Of a stretch of DNA of 64,000 nt, positions 15,209 through 24,209 are shown piece by piece. Both the position numbers and the translations under genes were made by a program. Source of the stretch: Candidatus Tabaqchalia intestinavium (GTDB lineage Bacteria; Bacillota; Clostridia; Oscillospirales; CAJFTT01); assembly GCA_904420005.1 (NCBI GenBank), contig CAJFTT010000021.1, positions 22,538-86,537 on the forward strand, read 5' to 3'. The notes under the pieces were generated by a model. It saw nothing but the letters and a program-made list of their open reading frames with translations, was not told the origin of the DNA and did not search any database. The first letter of the stretch is position 1. The number at the start of each line of letters is the position of its first letter.

Positions 15209-17743
15209 TCATTCGTCGGCAAAATCCGCATTGTCCGCGCCGCCCACCGCGTCGTCGCGCGAAACATTCATCTCCAGCCACTGCTTGCGCGTCAGAAGCA
15301 CCTTCCGCGGCTTGCTGCCCTCAGCCGGGCCGATGATGCCGCGGCTCTCCATCTCGTCCATGATACGCGCCGCGCGGGCATAGCCCAGGCTCAGGCGCCG
15401 CTGCAGCAGAGAGGTGGACGCCATCCCGGCCTCAATGACGCATTCGATCGCCTCGCGCAGCTTGGCGTCGCTGGCGTCGGCCGTTTCCTTCTCGGCGGCC
15501 TTGGCCGCGCTCTTCTCCTTGACGGCGAGCTTGTCGATCTCGTCGAGGACCTTCTCGTCATAGCTGGGCGTGCCTGCCTGCTTGATGAAATCGATGACCG
15601 CTTCCACCTCCGCGTCGGAGACAAAGCAGCCCTGGATGCGCATGGGCTTGGAGGTGCCCATCGGGTGGAACAGCATATCGCCGCGGCCGAGCAGCTTCTC
15701 CGCGCCGCCGCTGTCGAGGATGGTGCGGCTGTCCACCTGGCTGGAGACGGCGAACGCCAGCCGCGAGGGGACGTTGGCCTTGATGATGCCGGTGATGACG
15801 TCGACCGACGGCCGCTGCGTCGCGATGACCAGATGCATGCCGGCGGCGCGGGCCATCTGCGCCAGGCGGCAGATGGATTCCTCGATCTCGTTGGGCGCGG
15901 TCATCATCAGGTCGGCCAGCTCGTCGATGATGATGACGATCTGCGGCATGCGCTTGAGGTCGTCCCGCTTGTCGGCCAGGGCGTTATAGCCCCGGATGTC
16001 GCGGACGTTATTCTCCGCGAAGGCGTTATATCGCTTGGTCATCTCGCCGACCGCCCAGCCCAGCGCGCCCGCCGCCTTGCGCGGGTCGGTCACGACAGGG
16101 ATGAACAGATGCGGGATACCGTTATAGATCCCCAGCTCCACCATTTTCGGGTCGATCATCATCAGCTTGACCTCGTCGGGCGTCGCTTTATACAGCAGGC
16201 TGATGATGAAGGAGTTGATGCACACCGATTTGCCCGAGCCGGTCGAGCCGGCGATGAGCAGATGCGGCATTTTCGACAGGTCCGCGACGGCGACGTTGCC
16301 GGCGATGTCCCGCCCGAGCGCCACGGTCAGCCGGCTCTCCGCCGAGCGGAAGGCCGGGGAATCGATCACTTCCCGCAGCCCGACCACCTGCACGCTCTTG
16401 TTGGGCACCTCGATGCCGACCGCCGACTTGTTGGGGATCGGCGCCTCGATGCGCACGCCGGAGGCGGCGAGATTGAGCGCGATGTCGTCGGCGAGGTTGG
16501 TGATGCGGCTGATTTTCACGCCGGCGCAGGGCTGCAGCTCATAGCGCGTGACGGCGGGGCCGCGGCTGATATTGAGGATGCGCGTCTCCACGCCGAAGCT
16601 GCGCAGCGTCTCCACCAGCCGCTCGGCGTTGGCGCGCAGCTCCTCGCTGCCGCCCGTCTGCGCGCTGGTGGTGTTTTTGAGCAGCGTAACCGGCGGCAGG
16701 ATGTAATCCGCTGTGGCGGGCGTATCCAGCGCCTCTTCCGGCACATCGACAGGAATGGGCGCTTCCTCCGGTTTCTTCTTGCCTTCCGTGCGCGCGACAT
16801 GATCGATCAGATCGTCCAGCTGCACGCCGGGCAGCGGCGCCGGCGCCGGCACGTCGATGGGCGGCGCCGGGATGAAAATCTCCGGCTGCTTAGCCTGGAG
16901 CGGCAACGCCTCCGGCGCGCTCTCCGGCTCCGGGCCGAGAGAAACATCGGGATTGAATTTGCTCCTGCGGCGGCGCGGCGCGCTCTCCGGCTCCGGGGCG
17001 ATCTCCGGCTGCGGCAGATCCTCCAGCAGGAAATCCTCGTCGTCCTCCTCGTCCCGCCGGCCGAACAGCTTCCGGAAGAACGCGACACAATCGGCCAGCG
17101 TGATGGAGCTGACCAGCAGGAAGAACAGCAATATCAGCAGCATAACGGCGATCACCGCGCCGACCTTGCGGAACGCGATCAGCAGCAGGCCGCCGAAAAT
17201 CGCGCCGATCACACCGCCGGAATGCCACCCGGAATGATAATACCGCGACATCGTCGCGCCGGAAAAGAGCGTCCCGGCGTCGAGATAGTCCTGTGTGAAA
17301 ATATGGATCGCCGCGCAAATCAGGCACACCAGCACAATCCCCTGGAACACCTTGGCGCGCATGGAAACCGGCTGCTTGTCCCGCACGGACAGCACCGCGA
17401 TGTAAACGAGCAGAAACGGGATAAAAAACGCGCAAATGCCGAACAGGCCGGAGAAAAAGGTCTTGATCCCGTTGCCCAGCACGCCCGACTCGCTGATGCA
17501 CAGCAGCGCGAACAGCATGATCGCCACGGCGATGGTCACCAGCGCTGCGGTCTGCCGCCGGCGGGCGCGCGCCGCAGCCGCCCGCGCCGCGGCGCGCTGT
17601 CTGGCCACTTTGGACGCTGCGGAAGATTTCCGCCCGCCGGCCGTACTGCGCCCGCCTGTGCCGCGGGACGACGCGCCGCGGCCGGACGATGCGCCGCGCG
17701 CGGAGGCGGATTTCCCCGCCGAAGTGGATTTTTTTGCAGCCAT
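15209..17743 (-). CDS. ftsK: DNA translocase FtsK/SpoIIIE
   Basis: An 844-residue septal DNA pump that moves chromosome ends across the division or sporulation septum. The N-terminus is a low-complexity Ala/Ser/Arg stretch followed by four to five membrane spans (about residues 65-235), a charged Pro/Glu-rich linker, then the motor: Walker A GSTGSGKS near residues 497-504, Walker B VIIIDELADLMM, and ATQRPSVDVITG. The C-terminal gamma winged helix (SLLQRRLSLGYARAARIMD) recognises polar DNA sequences. The start is MAAKKS, with AGGGAG 10 bases upstream. It follows tepA, as spoIIIE does in Bacillus, although a terminator lies between them. Whether it is the division or the sporulation paralogue cannot be told. 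Confidence 0.95.
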   Translation of the reverse strand: MAAKKSTSAGKSASARGASSGRGASSRGTGGRSTAGGRKSSAASKVARQRAAARAAAARARRRQTAALVTIAVAIMLFALLCISESGVLGNGIKTFFSGLFGICAFFIPFLLVYIAVLSVRDKQPVSMRAKVFQGIVLVCLICAAIHIFTQDYLDAGTLFSGATMSRYYHSGWHSGGVIGAIFGGLLLIAFRKVGAVIAVMLLILLFFLLVSSITLADCVAFFRKLFGRRDEEDDEDFLLEDLPQPEIAPEPESAPRRRRSKFNPDVSLGPEPESAPEALPLQAKQPEIFIPAPPIDVPAPAPLPGVQLDDLIDHVARTEGKKKPEEAPIPVDVPEEALDTPATADYILPPVTLLKNTTSAQTGGSEELRANAERLVETLRSFGVETRILNISRGPAVTRYELQPCAGVKISRITNLADDIALNLAASGVRIEAPIPNKSAVGIEVPNKSVQVVGLREVIDSPAFRSAESRLTVALGRDIAGNVAVADLSKMPHLLIAGSTGSGKSVCINSFIISLLYKATPDEVKLMMIDPKMVELGIYNGIPHLFIPVVTDPRKAAGALGWAVGEMTKRYNAFAENNVRDIRGYNALADKRDDLKRMPQIVIIIDELADLMMTAPNEIEESICRLAQMARAAGMHLVIATQRPSVDVITGIIKANVPSRLAFAVSSQVDSRTILDSGGAEKLLGRGDMLFHPMGTSKPMRIQGCFVSDAEVEAVIDFIKQAGTPSYDEKVLDEIDKLAVKEKSAAKAAEKETADASDAKLREAIECVIEAGMASTSLLQRRLSLGYARAARIMDEMESRGIIGPAEGSKPRKVLLTRKQWLEMNVSRDDAVGGADNADFADE

Positions 17744-18150
17744 AGCACCGAAGCTCCCTGTCCCGGCGAAAAATTCAAACAGGGGCCAGCCGCGCCCGCC
17801 GGTGCGCGCCCCACTTTCTTCCATCCCACCCGCAGGCGGGTTTCCTCCCCAGTCCGCGCGCTGTCAGCGCCGCGGCGCCGACCATGACGCAATCCTGCGC
17901 AAGCCGGGGAAACGTACTGGTAACATATCGATTACTGATTCGCCGCCCGGCCCGACGACAATCTGGCCCGCGACGAAAGCCGCCGTCCTCCCACCGGGCG
18001 GGGACAAGCGCCAGCTCCGCCTTGGCGGCTGCCACGGCGCCTTTCCCCCACAGGAACGCCGCGCGGGAGCAACCGGCCCCCAGGGAGGCGGGAACTTGCC
18101 CAGACGCTTCCAGCATCTTCCCTGCGCCTCGCGGAATGCCCACACGGGAA
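17744..18150. other. Spacer between tepA terminator and ftsK
   Basis: No confident gene. A minus-strand open frame (18143 to 17775) contains VARRAFLWGKG-like and FPRLAQDCVMVGAAAL segments that faintly recall the end of a ROK or BadF-type kinase, but there is no RBS and the rest is unrecognisable, so it may be a decayed remnant or chance. No promoter for ftsK with good spacing was found here. Confidence 0.35.
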
Positions 18151-18179
18151 AAGCGGACTCCCGCGATGCCGGAGTCCGC
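18149..18179 (-). terminator. Terminator of tepA
   Basis: GCGGACTCC (18153-18161) pairs with GGAGTCCGC (18171-18179). On the minus strand the stem is followed by TTTT. It lies about 25 bp after the tepA stop. Confidence 0.75.
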
Positions 18180-18201
18180 GCCGGGATAAAAGGGGCCGCG
18201 G

Positions 18202-19005
18202 TCAAGCTTTGTCCTTTTCAGGCTGCCCGTCGCCGTTGGCTTTGCCTTCTTCGATCATACGGTGCAGGCACTCGATCGCGTCGTGCAGCGAGCCCAGCTG
18301 GTCGATCAGGCCCTCGCGCACCGCCGCCTCGCCATCGAGCACGCTGCCCACGTCGAGCACCAGCTCGCTGGTATTCATCATGAAGCCGGTCAGCCGCTCG
18401 GCGGAAATATGGCTGTTGCGCGTGATGAAATCCACGATGCGCTCCTGCATTTTCTGGAAATAATAAAACGTCTGCGGCACGCCCAGCACAAGGCCGGACA
18501 TGCGCACGGGATGGATCGTCATGGTGGCGCTGGGCACGATGAAAGACCGCTTCGCGCTCACGGCCAGCGGCACACCGATCGAGTGCCCGCCGCCCAGCAC
18601 GATGGAAACCGTCGGCTTCTTCATCCCGGCCAGCAGCTCCGCCAGCGCGAGGCCAGCCTCCACATCGCCGCCCACCGTATTGAGGATGACGAGCAAGCCC
18701 TCGATGTCGGGGCTTTCCTCAATGGCGACGATCTGCGGAATGATATGCTCATATTTGGTGGTTTTATTTTGCGACGGCAGAGAATAATGCCCCTCGATCT
18801 GCCCCACGATGGTCAGGCAATGAATGGTATGTTCGCCGTTGTTGGTGGTGATGGAACCAAAATCGCGCACCGCATCGGCGCGCGGCTGTTCCGATACCTG
18901 CTCCTCACTTTCCTGCCCGGGGGGATTCTGCTCCACGTCCGGCCGCGGCGCGGCAGGCGCGGGGATCTCCGAACGCTCACGATTCTCCAAATTTTCAAAG
19001 CGCAT
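18202..19005 (-). CDS. tepA: TepA-type ClpP family serine protease homologue
   Basis: A 267-residue ClpP-fold protein of the translocation-enhancing protein (TepA/YmfB) group, known from Bacillus as a sporulation/germination- and secretion-associated peptidase encoded next to spoIIIE. Motifs are [30 protein letters not shown] with the nucleophile Ser near residue 141, and [19 protein letters not shown] with the catalytic-site His. A Pro/Glu-rich N-terminal tail of about 45 residues precedes the fold. The start is the ATG with AAGGAAG 8 bases upstream rather than a GTG three codons earlier. It has its own consensus promoter and terminator, so it is transcribed separately from ftsK. Confidence 0.9.
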   Translation of the reverse strand: MRFENLENRERSEIPAPAAPRPDVEQNPPGQESEEQVSEQPRADAVRDFGSITTNNGEHTIHCLTIVGQIEGHYSLPSQNKTTKYEHIIPQIVAIEESPDIEGLLVILNTVGGDVEAGLALAELLAGMKKPTVSIVLGGGHSIGVPLAVSAKRSFIVPSATMTIHPVRMSGLVLGVPQTFYYFQKMQERIVDFITRNSHISAERLTGFMMNTSELVLDVGSVLDGEAAVREGLIDQLGSLHDAIECLHRMIEEGKANGDGQPEKDKA

Positions 19006-19095
19006 CGCTTCCACTTCCTTGCAATCTTTTTGCTGTTAGTGTGCCGCACGGCAAGCAAAAATATGCAGCGCTGGAAATGCACGGAGAATCAATTT

Positions 19096-19124
19096 ATTAT
19101 AATTCTATTCGCGCGGGTTGTCAA
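19096..19124 (-). promoter_or_regulatory. Predicted sigma-A promoter of tepA
   Basis: Minus strand TTGACA, 17 bases, TATAAT, a perfect consensus match about 90 bp before the ATG. This is a vegetative-type rather than a sporulation sigma promoter. Confidence 0.85.
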
Positions 19125-19140
19125 TCGGAATTATGTAAAT

Positions 19141-19222
19141 CTCGGACCCCGCCGGGGGCGGATTTTCCGCGAGTGAGCCCGTGTAGCTTCGTTGAGAAAC
19201 CTCGGGCCCCGCCGGGGGCGGA
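19141..19222. repeat. Two direct repeats, 60-bp period
   Basis: CTCGGrCCCCGCCGGGGGCG starts at 19141 and 19201, with GA following each. The core CCCCGCCGGGGGCGG can also fold on itself. The rest of the gap to 19498 is GC-rich and gene-free. Confidence 0.65.
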
Positions 19223-19498
19223 CGCCTTTCGGGACTGCGCTTATACGGTCACGTGCAAAATGGGCGCTTTTCTGCCCGCCGGCGCAGTCCGGCTTTCCTC
19301 CAACGCGCAGGGGGCGCGCGGCCGTTCCTGCGCGGCCCGCCCTATCGGGCACAGGGCCGGCAAGGGGGCGCCCCCGCCAGCAGCTATAGGGCGCAAGGCA
19401 TGTCGGCGGTGGGGGCGGCTGCCGGCGGATCCTTACGGCAGCCACCCTTAAAGCCGGCGCGGGTTGCCTGTGCAGCGCACGCCGCTGTTCGCGCGCCG

Positions 19499-20473
19499 TC
19501 AGGTATTCCTTTGCTTGGCCGGCGTATGCTGCACTTCGTCATACATCACCAGCTCCGACTGGCCCCAATGAAATTCTGCGCCGTCATACTGAATCGGAAT
19601 ATGCACTTCCCCATAAATATAGTATCCGTCATGATCAAACTCGTCCCAGAAATAGCTGCCGCAGTAGCCGATCGCATAATAGCAGAAATACATCTCCCCT
19701 GTTTGCTCGTCAATGCAGAAGGTCCCGTCGTTGTCTAGCAGAATACGCTCCTGATTGGTAATCCCCGGATAAATCGCAAAGGATGCGGAATTGGTCTGCG
19801 TACGAATCGTCACAACGCCATCCTGCAGCGACTCCGTCGCATAGGAAGGGATCCGGTCGCAATAGGTCTGCCAGAGGAGCGCCGCCTCGCAGCGATCCTC
19901 CGTCCAGTCAAGGACATAGAGACTTTCGCACGAAAAGTCCTCTCCGAAATTCAGAATACAGAGCAGCTCCTCCGTCCCGTCATGATCCAGATCGGTCTTG
20001 CGGAAAGACGCATCGTTGATCCCAACATCCCCATATAGCTGTGCAGGCTGTATCACATAGATAAAATCGTCATATACCACCAGCACCATTTTGAATTCGT
20101 CGTAATAGCATTCATAGGCCGCGGCTTCCACTGTTATTTCCCCATACTGATGCAATGTGTAGAAACGGAAACCGCTTCCCAGCGTCTCCAGCTGGAGCTC
20201 GCGAACCTCTGGGTGCGCCTCGTACAGTTTCTCAAGCTCCGTTTTTTCCGGCGGCTGCATTGGCGGCGGATTTTTCGACGAAGTCTGGGGGGCTGGCGTC
20301 TGAGATGCGGCCGCAGAAGAAGAATACGACGGTCCGGCCGCCTGCTGGCCGGCCGAAGAGAAATGCGCCGATTCGGCAGGATACGGCTCGGCCGGGGCCG
20401 GCTCGCATCCTGCCAGGCAGAAAATGGATACGATCAGCAACATGTAAGAAAACAAAATTTTCATCTTTTTCAT
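19499..20473 (-). CDS. Lipoprotein of unknown function with a DxDxDG calcium-loop-like motif
   Basis: A 324-residue exported lipoprotein: signal MKKMKILFSYMLLIVSIFCLAGC with Cys23, then a Ser/Pro/Ala-rich linker (about 25-75), then a folded domain with DLDHDGTEELL near residue 170. DxDxDGxxE loops of this kind occur in VCBS/FG-GAP-like and dockerin-like surface proteins and usually bind calcium. Aromatic-rich segments (YFCYYAIGYCGSYFWDEFDHDG) follow. No enzyme motif was found. GGAGG lies 7 bases before the ATG, with a promoter upstream. It is separate from the tryptophan transporter genes. Confidence 0.7.
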   Translation of the reverse strand: MKKMKILFSYMLLIVSIFCLAGCEPAPAEPYPAESAHFSSAGQQAAGPSYSSSAAASQTPAPQTSSKNPPPMQPPEKTELEKLYEAHPEVRELQLETLGSGFRFYTLHQYGEITVEAAAYECYYDEFKMVLVVYDDFIYVIQPAQLYGDVGINDASFRKTDLDHDGTEELLCILNFGEDFSCESLYVLDWTEDRCEAALLWQTYCDRIPSYATESLQDGVVTIRTQTNSASFAIYPGITNQERILLDNDGTFCIDEQTGEMYFCYYAIGYCGSYFWDEFDHDGYYIYGEVHIPIQYDGAEFHWGQSELVMYDEVQHTPAKQRNT

Positions 20474-20525
20474 ACTAATCCCTCCATATTCTTTTTATTT
20501 TTGAAAATATTTTTAACTCAATTTT

Positions 20526-20554
20526 ATAATAGTGCAACGCATCCATTTCGTCAA
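20526..20554 (-). promoter_or_regulatory. Predicted promoter of the calcium-loop lipoprotein gene
   Basis: Minus strand TTGACG, 17 bases, TATTAT, about 50 bp upstream of the ATG at 20473. Confidence 0.7.
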
Positions 20555-20649
20555 CGCAAAAATAGAATAAATTTTTCTTCGAAAATGCTGTTTGCCATCT
20601 GGCTCCGCCCCGCGGGGCCCCGCACGGAGCCGATCGTCCGGCAGGGCGT

Positions 20650-20693
20650 TGAAAAAGCAGCGGCCCGTGCGGGGTATCCCCGTCCGGGCCGTT
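20650..20693 (-). terminator. Terminator of the tryptophan transporter operon
   Basis: CGGCCCG..CGGGG/CCCCG..CGGGCCG-type stem at 20661-20691 with a 4-base loop, followed on the minus strand by CTGCTTTTTC. It lies about 40 bp after the trpZ stop. Confidence 0.8.
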
Positions 20694-20732
20694 TCCTTGT
20701 TCGGTTTTGATCGTTTTCCTTAACAAGCGCGG

Positions 20733-21506
20733 TCAATTGCCGCATTCAATGCTGATCTCATTGAACAAAGACAGCAAATCCCCTACCTGCAGCTGCGCCT
20801 TCTCTTCACCCGTGCGGTCGAAGATGCATTTTCCTTCATGCATCATCACCAGCCGGTTTCCATATTCCACCGCGAAGCGCAGGTTATGCGTCACCATGAG
20901 CGTCGTCACGCCCTTCTCCCGCACGAACCGGTCGGTCAGCTGCATGATGCGCTCGGAGGATTTGGGGTCGAGCGCCGCCGTGTGCTCATCCAGGATCAGC
21001 AGGTCGATATCCGTCATGTTCGCGATGACCAGCGCCAGCGCCTGCCGCTGCCCGCCAGACAGCGAGCCGACCTGCACGCGCAGGCGATCCTCCAGGCCCA
21101 TGCCGCACCGCTCGAGCAGCGTACGGTAATATTCGATCCGGCGGCGGCTGACGGCGGGCGTCAGGCCGTAGCGCCCGCGTTTGCAGTCGGCCAGCGCCAT
21201 GTTCTCCAGAATGGTCAAGTCGGCGCAGGAGCCCTTCTGCGGATCCTGAAACACCCGGCCGATGAACGCCGCGCGCCGATGCTCCCGCATATGCGTGATG
21301 TCCCGCCCGTCAAAAAGGATCTTGCCTTCATCGACGGGCAGAGAGCCGCACAGAAGATTGAGCAGCGTCGTTTTGCCCGAGCCGTTGGAGCCGACGATGG
21401 AGACGAACTGCCCCCGCTCGACGGAGAAATTGAAGTGATCGAACAACGTCGTTTCGTCGGGCGTGCCGGCGTGAAAGCGCTTGACAATATCCTGCAACTG
21501 GATCAC
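20733..21506 (-). CDS. trpZ: Tryptophan ABC transporter ATP-binding protein
   Basis: A 257-residue ABC ATPase: Walker A GSNGSGKTT (about residues 39-47), Q-loop VFQDPQKG, signature LSGGQRQALAL, Walker B LLILDEHTAALDP, H-loop THN. The Walker B Glu is followed by His rather than Pro (DEHTAALD), typical of this TrpZ/YufO-like subgroup. It starts with GTG overlapping the permease stop by 4 bases, so translation is coupled. It is the last gene of a Trp T-box-controlled operon, which is why tryptophan is assigned as substrate; the substrate is inferred from regulation. Confidence 0.85.
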   Translation of the reverse strand: MIQLQDIVKRFHAGTPDETTLFDHFNFSVERGQFVSIVGSNGSGKTTLLNLLCGSLPVDEGKILFDGRDITHMREHRRAAFIGRVFQDPQKGSCADLTILENMALADCKRGRYGLTPAVSRRRIEYYRTLLERCGMGLEDRLRVQVGSLSGGQRQALALVIANMTDIDLLILDEHTAALDPKSSERIMQLTDRFVREKGVTTLMVTHNLRFAVEYGNRLVMMHEGKCIFDRTGEEKAQLQVGDLLSLFNEISIECGN

Positions 21507-22459
21507 AGCGCCTCTCCCCCTTTCTTGCGGTTGAGCGCATGGGTCGCCACCAGCGCCACGGTCAACAGCGCCGCCATGAGGAAATTGAGCAGCTCGGTGG
21601 GGAGCCCAAGCGTCATGGCGATGGTCAGGCAGGCCTTATAGACCAGCGCGCCGAGCACCACCTTGCTGGTCGGGCGCAGGAAGCGCACCTTGCGGAAAAT
21701 GCTCAGCCCCACGATGACCGACGCGAGGCCCAGCACGACCATCCCCGTCCCCATCTGCAGGTCGGCCGAGCCCTTCTGCTGGGCGATGACGGAACCCGCC
21801 AGCGCCGCGAGGCCGTTGCCCAGCGCCAGGCCGATGATGCGGGAGACGCCGGGATTTCGCGCGAGCATCGTGACGTACTGCGCATTGCTGCCCGCCGCGC
21901 GCAGCAGCATGCCGGAACGCGTCGTGAGATACCAGTCGAGCAGATATTTCACGATCAGCGCGATGATGAGCACCAGCACGATCGTGCGCAGCTGGAAGGC
22001 GCTGCCCGCGATCTGCACGGATTTCGGAATCAGCGTGGTGGGCGCCGTGGAGAAAATCGTCGGGTCGGTGAAGAAATTCGCAACCGTCACGCCGTCCGTC
22101 AGGCCGTTGGGGCCCTCCACGCGGGTCCCGGTTTTGACAATGAGCAGGTTGATGGAGATCAGCGACGTCATCACCAGGATACCGCACAGCAGCGGCCGAA
22201 TCTTGAGCTTAACGTTGAGCAGCCCCGTCACGCTGCCGGCGAGCGCGCCGCAGGCAAACGAAATCAGGCAACACAGCCAGGGATTGACCCCGTGCAGGAT
22301 CAGCACGCCTGTCACCACCGCGCCGAGCGGCACCGTACCGTCAACCGACAGATCCGGGAAATCCAAAATACTATAGGTGATATAAACGCCGAGCGCCAGC
22401 ACGGCATAAATAAAGCCTTCTGTCAGCGTCACACGCAATATGCCGAGAAATGCATCCAT
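21503..22459 (-). CDS. trpY: Tryptophan ABC transporter permease
   Basis: A 318-residue inner-membrane permease of the branched-chain amino acid/sugar (BPD_transp_2) type with eight to nine predicted spans, for example GFIYAVLALGVYITYSILDF and GLALGNGLAALAGSVIAQQ. The domain pattern SVDGTVPLGAVVTG fits the TrpXYZ family. The start at 22459 (MDAFLG) is used because upstream in-frame codons encode a charged tail absent from the family. Its stop overlaps the ATPase start (GTGA). Confidence 0.85.
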   Translation of the reverse strand: MDAFLGILRVTLTEGFIYAVLALGVYITYSILDFPDLSVDGTVPLGAVVTGVLILHGVNPWLCCLISFACGALAGSVTGLLNVKLKIRPLLCGILVMTSLISINLLIVKTGTRVEGPNGLTDGVTVANFFTDPTIFSTAPTTLIPKSVQIAGSAFQLRTIVLVLIIALIVKYLLDWYLTTRSGMLLRAAGSNAQYVTMLARNPGVSRIIGLALGNGLAALAGSVIAQQKGSADLQMGTGMVVLGLASVIVGLSIFRKVRFLRPTSKVVLGALVYKACLTIAMTLGLPTELLNFLMAALLTVALVATHALNRKKGGEAL

Positions 22460-22581
22460 CTGATCGCCACGCCTTTCCGAACGTCCGGGCGCGCGACGCT
22501 GTTTCGCCGCGCGCCCGGATGCCCGTTTGATTGAAGTCATTCGCCGCGGGCCCGCCTGCGGCGGCCCGCGAAATTTACGGC

Positions 22582-23577
22582 TTACGCCGCCTGCGCCGTC
22601 ACCTGCTCCGCAGACTGATACTCCGCCGGAACGGCGAGGCCCAGCGCGGTCGCTACGTCAGGATTGACGACGGGTTTGCTGTCCTTGACAAGACCGACCG
22701 GCACCGTCGCGGCGTCCTGACCGCCGAGCACTTTCCCTGCGATGGCGCCCGTCTCGCGGCCGAGCGCGACGTAATCCAAACTTTCCGACGCAAGGCAGCC
22801 GTTGCGTACCTGCTCGATCTCCGAACCGTACACAGGAATCCCAGCATTGTTCGCCGCATCGAGCACCACGCCGAGATTGTTGACGACGTTGTTATCGTTG
22901 AGATTCGTCAAGCAGTCGACCTGGGTGACAAGCGTCGCAGCGGCCTGTGCCACCTCCGAACCGTTCTGCACGCCCTGCGTCACGATCTCAAAGCCGTATT
23001 CCGCCGCGTATTGCTGGAACTCCTGAATCTGCGAGCTGGAATTGGTCTCGTTGAAGGTATACAGGATCCCGATTTTCTTAGCGTCGGGCTGGAACGCGCG
23101 GATCATCTTGAGCTGCCCCTCGACGTTGAGCAGATCGGACGTGCCCGTGCAGTTGAGCCCCGGCGCGTCGAGCGTAGACACGAGTTTCGCGCTCACCGGG
23201 TCCGTCACCGCGCAGAAAACCGTGGGGATCTCCGTGTCGCGGCAGGCGGAGAAGGCCGCCGTTGCGGCGGGGGTCGCGATGCCGATGATGACGTCGTATT
23301 TTTTCGCGGCCATCGTCTGCGCGATCTGCGACGCCGTGTCGGAGGAATTGTTCGCGTTCTGGAAATCGATGGTGCAGGTTTCGCCGTCGGTATAGCCCGC
23401 TTCCTTGAGGCCCTCCAGCAGGCCCTGGTAGCAGTTGTCAAGGGACGCGTGGCTCGCGTACTGGATGACGCCGATGGTCTTCTTCCCGTCGTCCGGCGCG
23501 CTCTGGCAGGAGGCGAAGGCCGCGAGCGTCAGCGCGCCGGCGGTCAGCAGGGAGGCGAATTTGCAAAGCTTTTTCAT
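22582..23577 (-). CDS. trpX: Tryptophan ABC transporter substrate-binding lipoprotein
   Basis: A 331-residue periplasmic-binding-like protein of the ABC_sub_bind family. The signal MKKLCKFASLLTAGALTLAA ends in the lipobox FASC. Family blocks are IGVIQYASHASLD, ANNSSDTASQIAQTM, ATPAATAAFSACRDTEIPTVFCAVTDP and NAGIPVYGSE. It captures the substrate outside the cell and delivers it to TrpY/TrpZ. AGGAG precedes the ATG by 9 bases. It is the first gene after the Trp T-box leader, so expression should rise when tRNA-Trp is uncharged. Confidence 0.87.
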   Translation of the reverse strand: MKKLCKFASLLTAGALTLAAFASCQSAPDDGKKTIGVIQYASHASLDNCYQGLLEGLKEAGYTDGETCTIDFQNANNSSDTASQIAQTMAAKKYDVIIGIATPAATAAFSACRDTEIPTVFCAVTDPVSAKLVSTLDAPGLNCTGTSDLLNVEGQLKMIRAFQPDAKKIGILYTFNETNSSSQIQEFQQYAAEYGFEIVTQGVQNGSEVAQAAATLVTQVDCLTNLNDNNVVNNLGVVLDAANNAGIPVYGSEIEQVRNGCLASESLDYVALGRETGAIAGKVLGGQDAATVPVGLVKDSKPVVNPDVATALGLAVPAEYQSAEQVTAQAA

Positions 23578-23734
23578 GAGAGATTTCTCCTTTTCTTCAT
23601 TCAAAATGGTGTTGGTCAGCGGCGGGCGTTTCTCCCCGCGCGCCATCGCCGCGTCCCGGACAAAACGGGCTGTCGGCCCCGGTATGTCTCTCGCTGCATG
23701 TCCCGTTTCCCCCTTTCCGCGAAAAATCAAAATG

Positions 23735-24020
23735 GCAAAAATAAAACGCCCTCATCCCAACAACTTGGGACAAGAGCGAACTCCTGCGGTACCACCCATC
23801 TTCGCCTTTTCTCAAAGGCGCACTCAACGCCGCGCACCGTCATGCGCGCTCCCTTGGTAACGGGCGGAGATCCCGTCTCCCCTAACGCAAAACGCGCTCG
23901 GGTCGCCCTCATGAGCCCATTCATCGAGGTCCGCGCTGCCGCAATTGCACCGTCTGCGGCTCTCTGCAAGCGCTTTTCCCTGGATTACTCTCCTCAATCA
24001 TCGGTTTGGCGATTCATTTT
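23735..24020 (-). ncRNA. T-box riboswitch, tryptophan specifier (trpXYZ leader)
   Basis: Minus-strand leader with the T-box core GGGTGGTACCGCAGGAG (revcomp of about 23780-23798) and the Stem I AGAGTA bulge. In the specifier loop (about 23910-23925) TGAATGGGCTCA gives the codon TGG, tryptophan. The mutually exclusive terminator stem is CGCTCTTGTCCCAA pairing with TTGGGATGAGGGCG (23747-23778), followed by TTTTATTTTT. Uncharged tRNA-Trp should stabilise the antiterminator and turn on trpXYZ. Confidence 0.93.
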
Positions 24021-24025
24021 TTATT

Positions 24026-24054
24026 ATTATACGAGGCCCGGCGGATTTTGTCAA
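24026..24054 (-). promoter_or_regulatory. Consensus sigma-A promoter of the trpXYZ T-box operon
   Basis: Minus strand TTGACA, 17 bases, TATAAT, a perfect match, directly upstream of the T-box leader. Confidence 0.9.
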
Positions 24055-24209
24055 CCCCTTTTTGTGAAATGCAGCCATGTCTATTTCCGGGCGCGGGCAC
24101 ATATGCTGGATAAAGGAAAAGCGATCGCGCGCACGCGGCGGCCCGGCCGGGCCGGCAGCGCGCAATCCCACAGACCGGCGACAGCCTCGATTTTCTGAAA
24201 ACGGGTGCG

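Noticed and set aside
15140-17887. A 900-codon plus-strand open frame opposite ftsK
   Set aside because: Composition is low-complexity Arg/Asp/His and it mirrors ftsK codon structure; ftsK has all family motifs.
17775-18143. Minus-strand open frame as a ROK/BadF kinase remnant
   Set aside because: Only a faint C-terminal resemblance, no RBS, and a terminator directly upstream. Kept only as a remark in the spacer entry.
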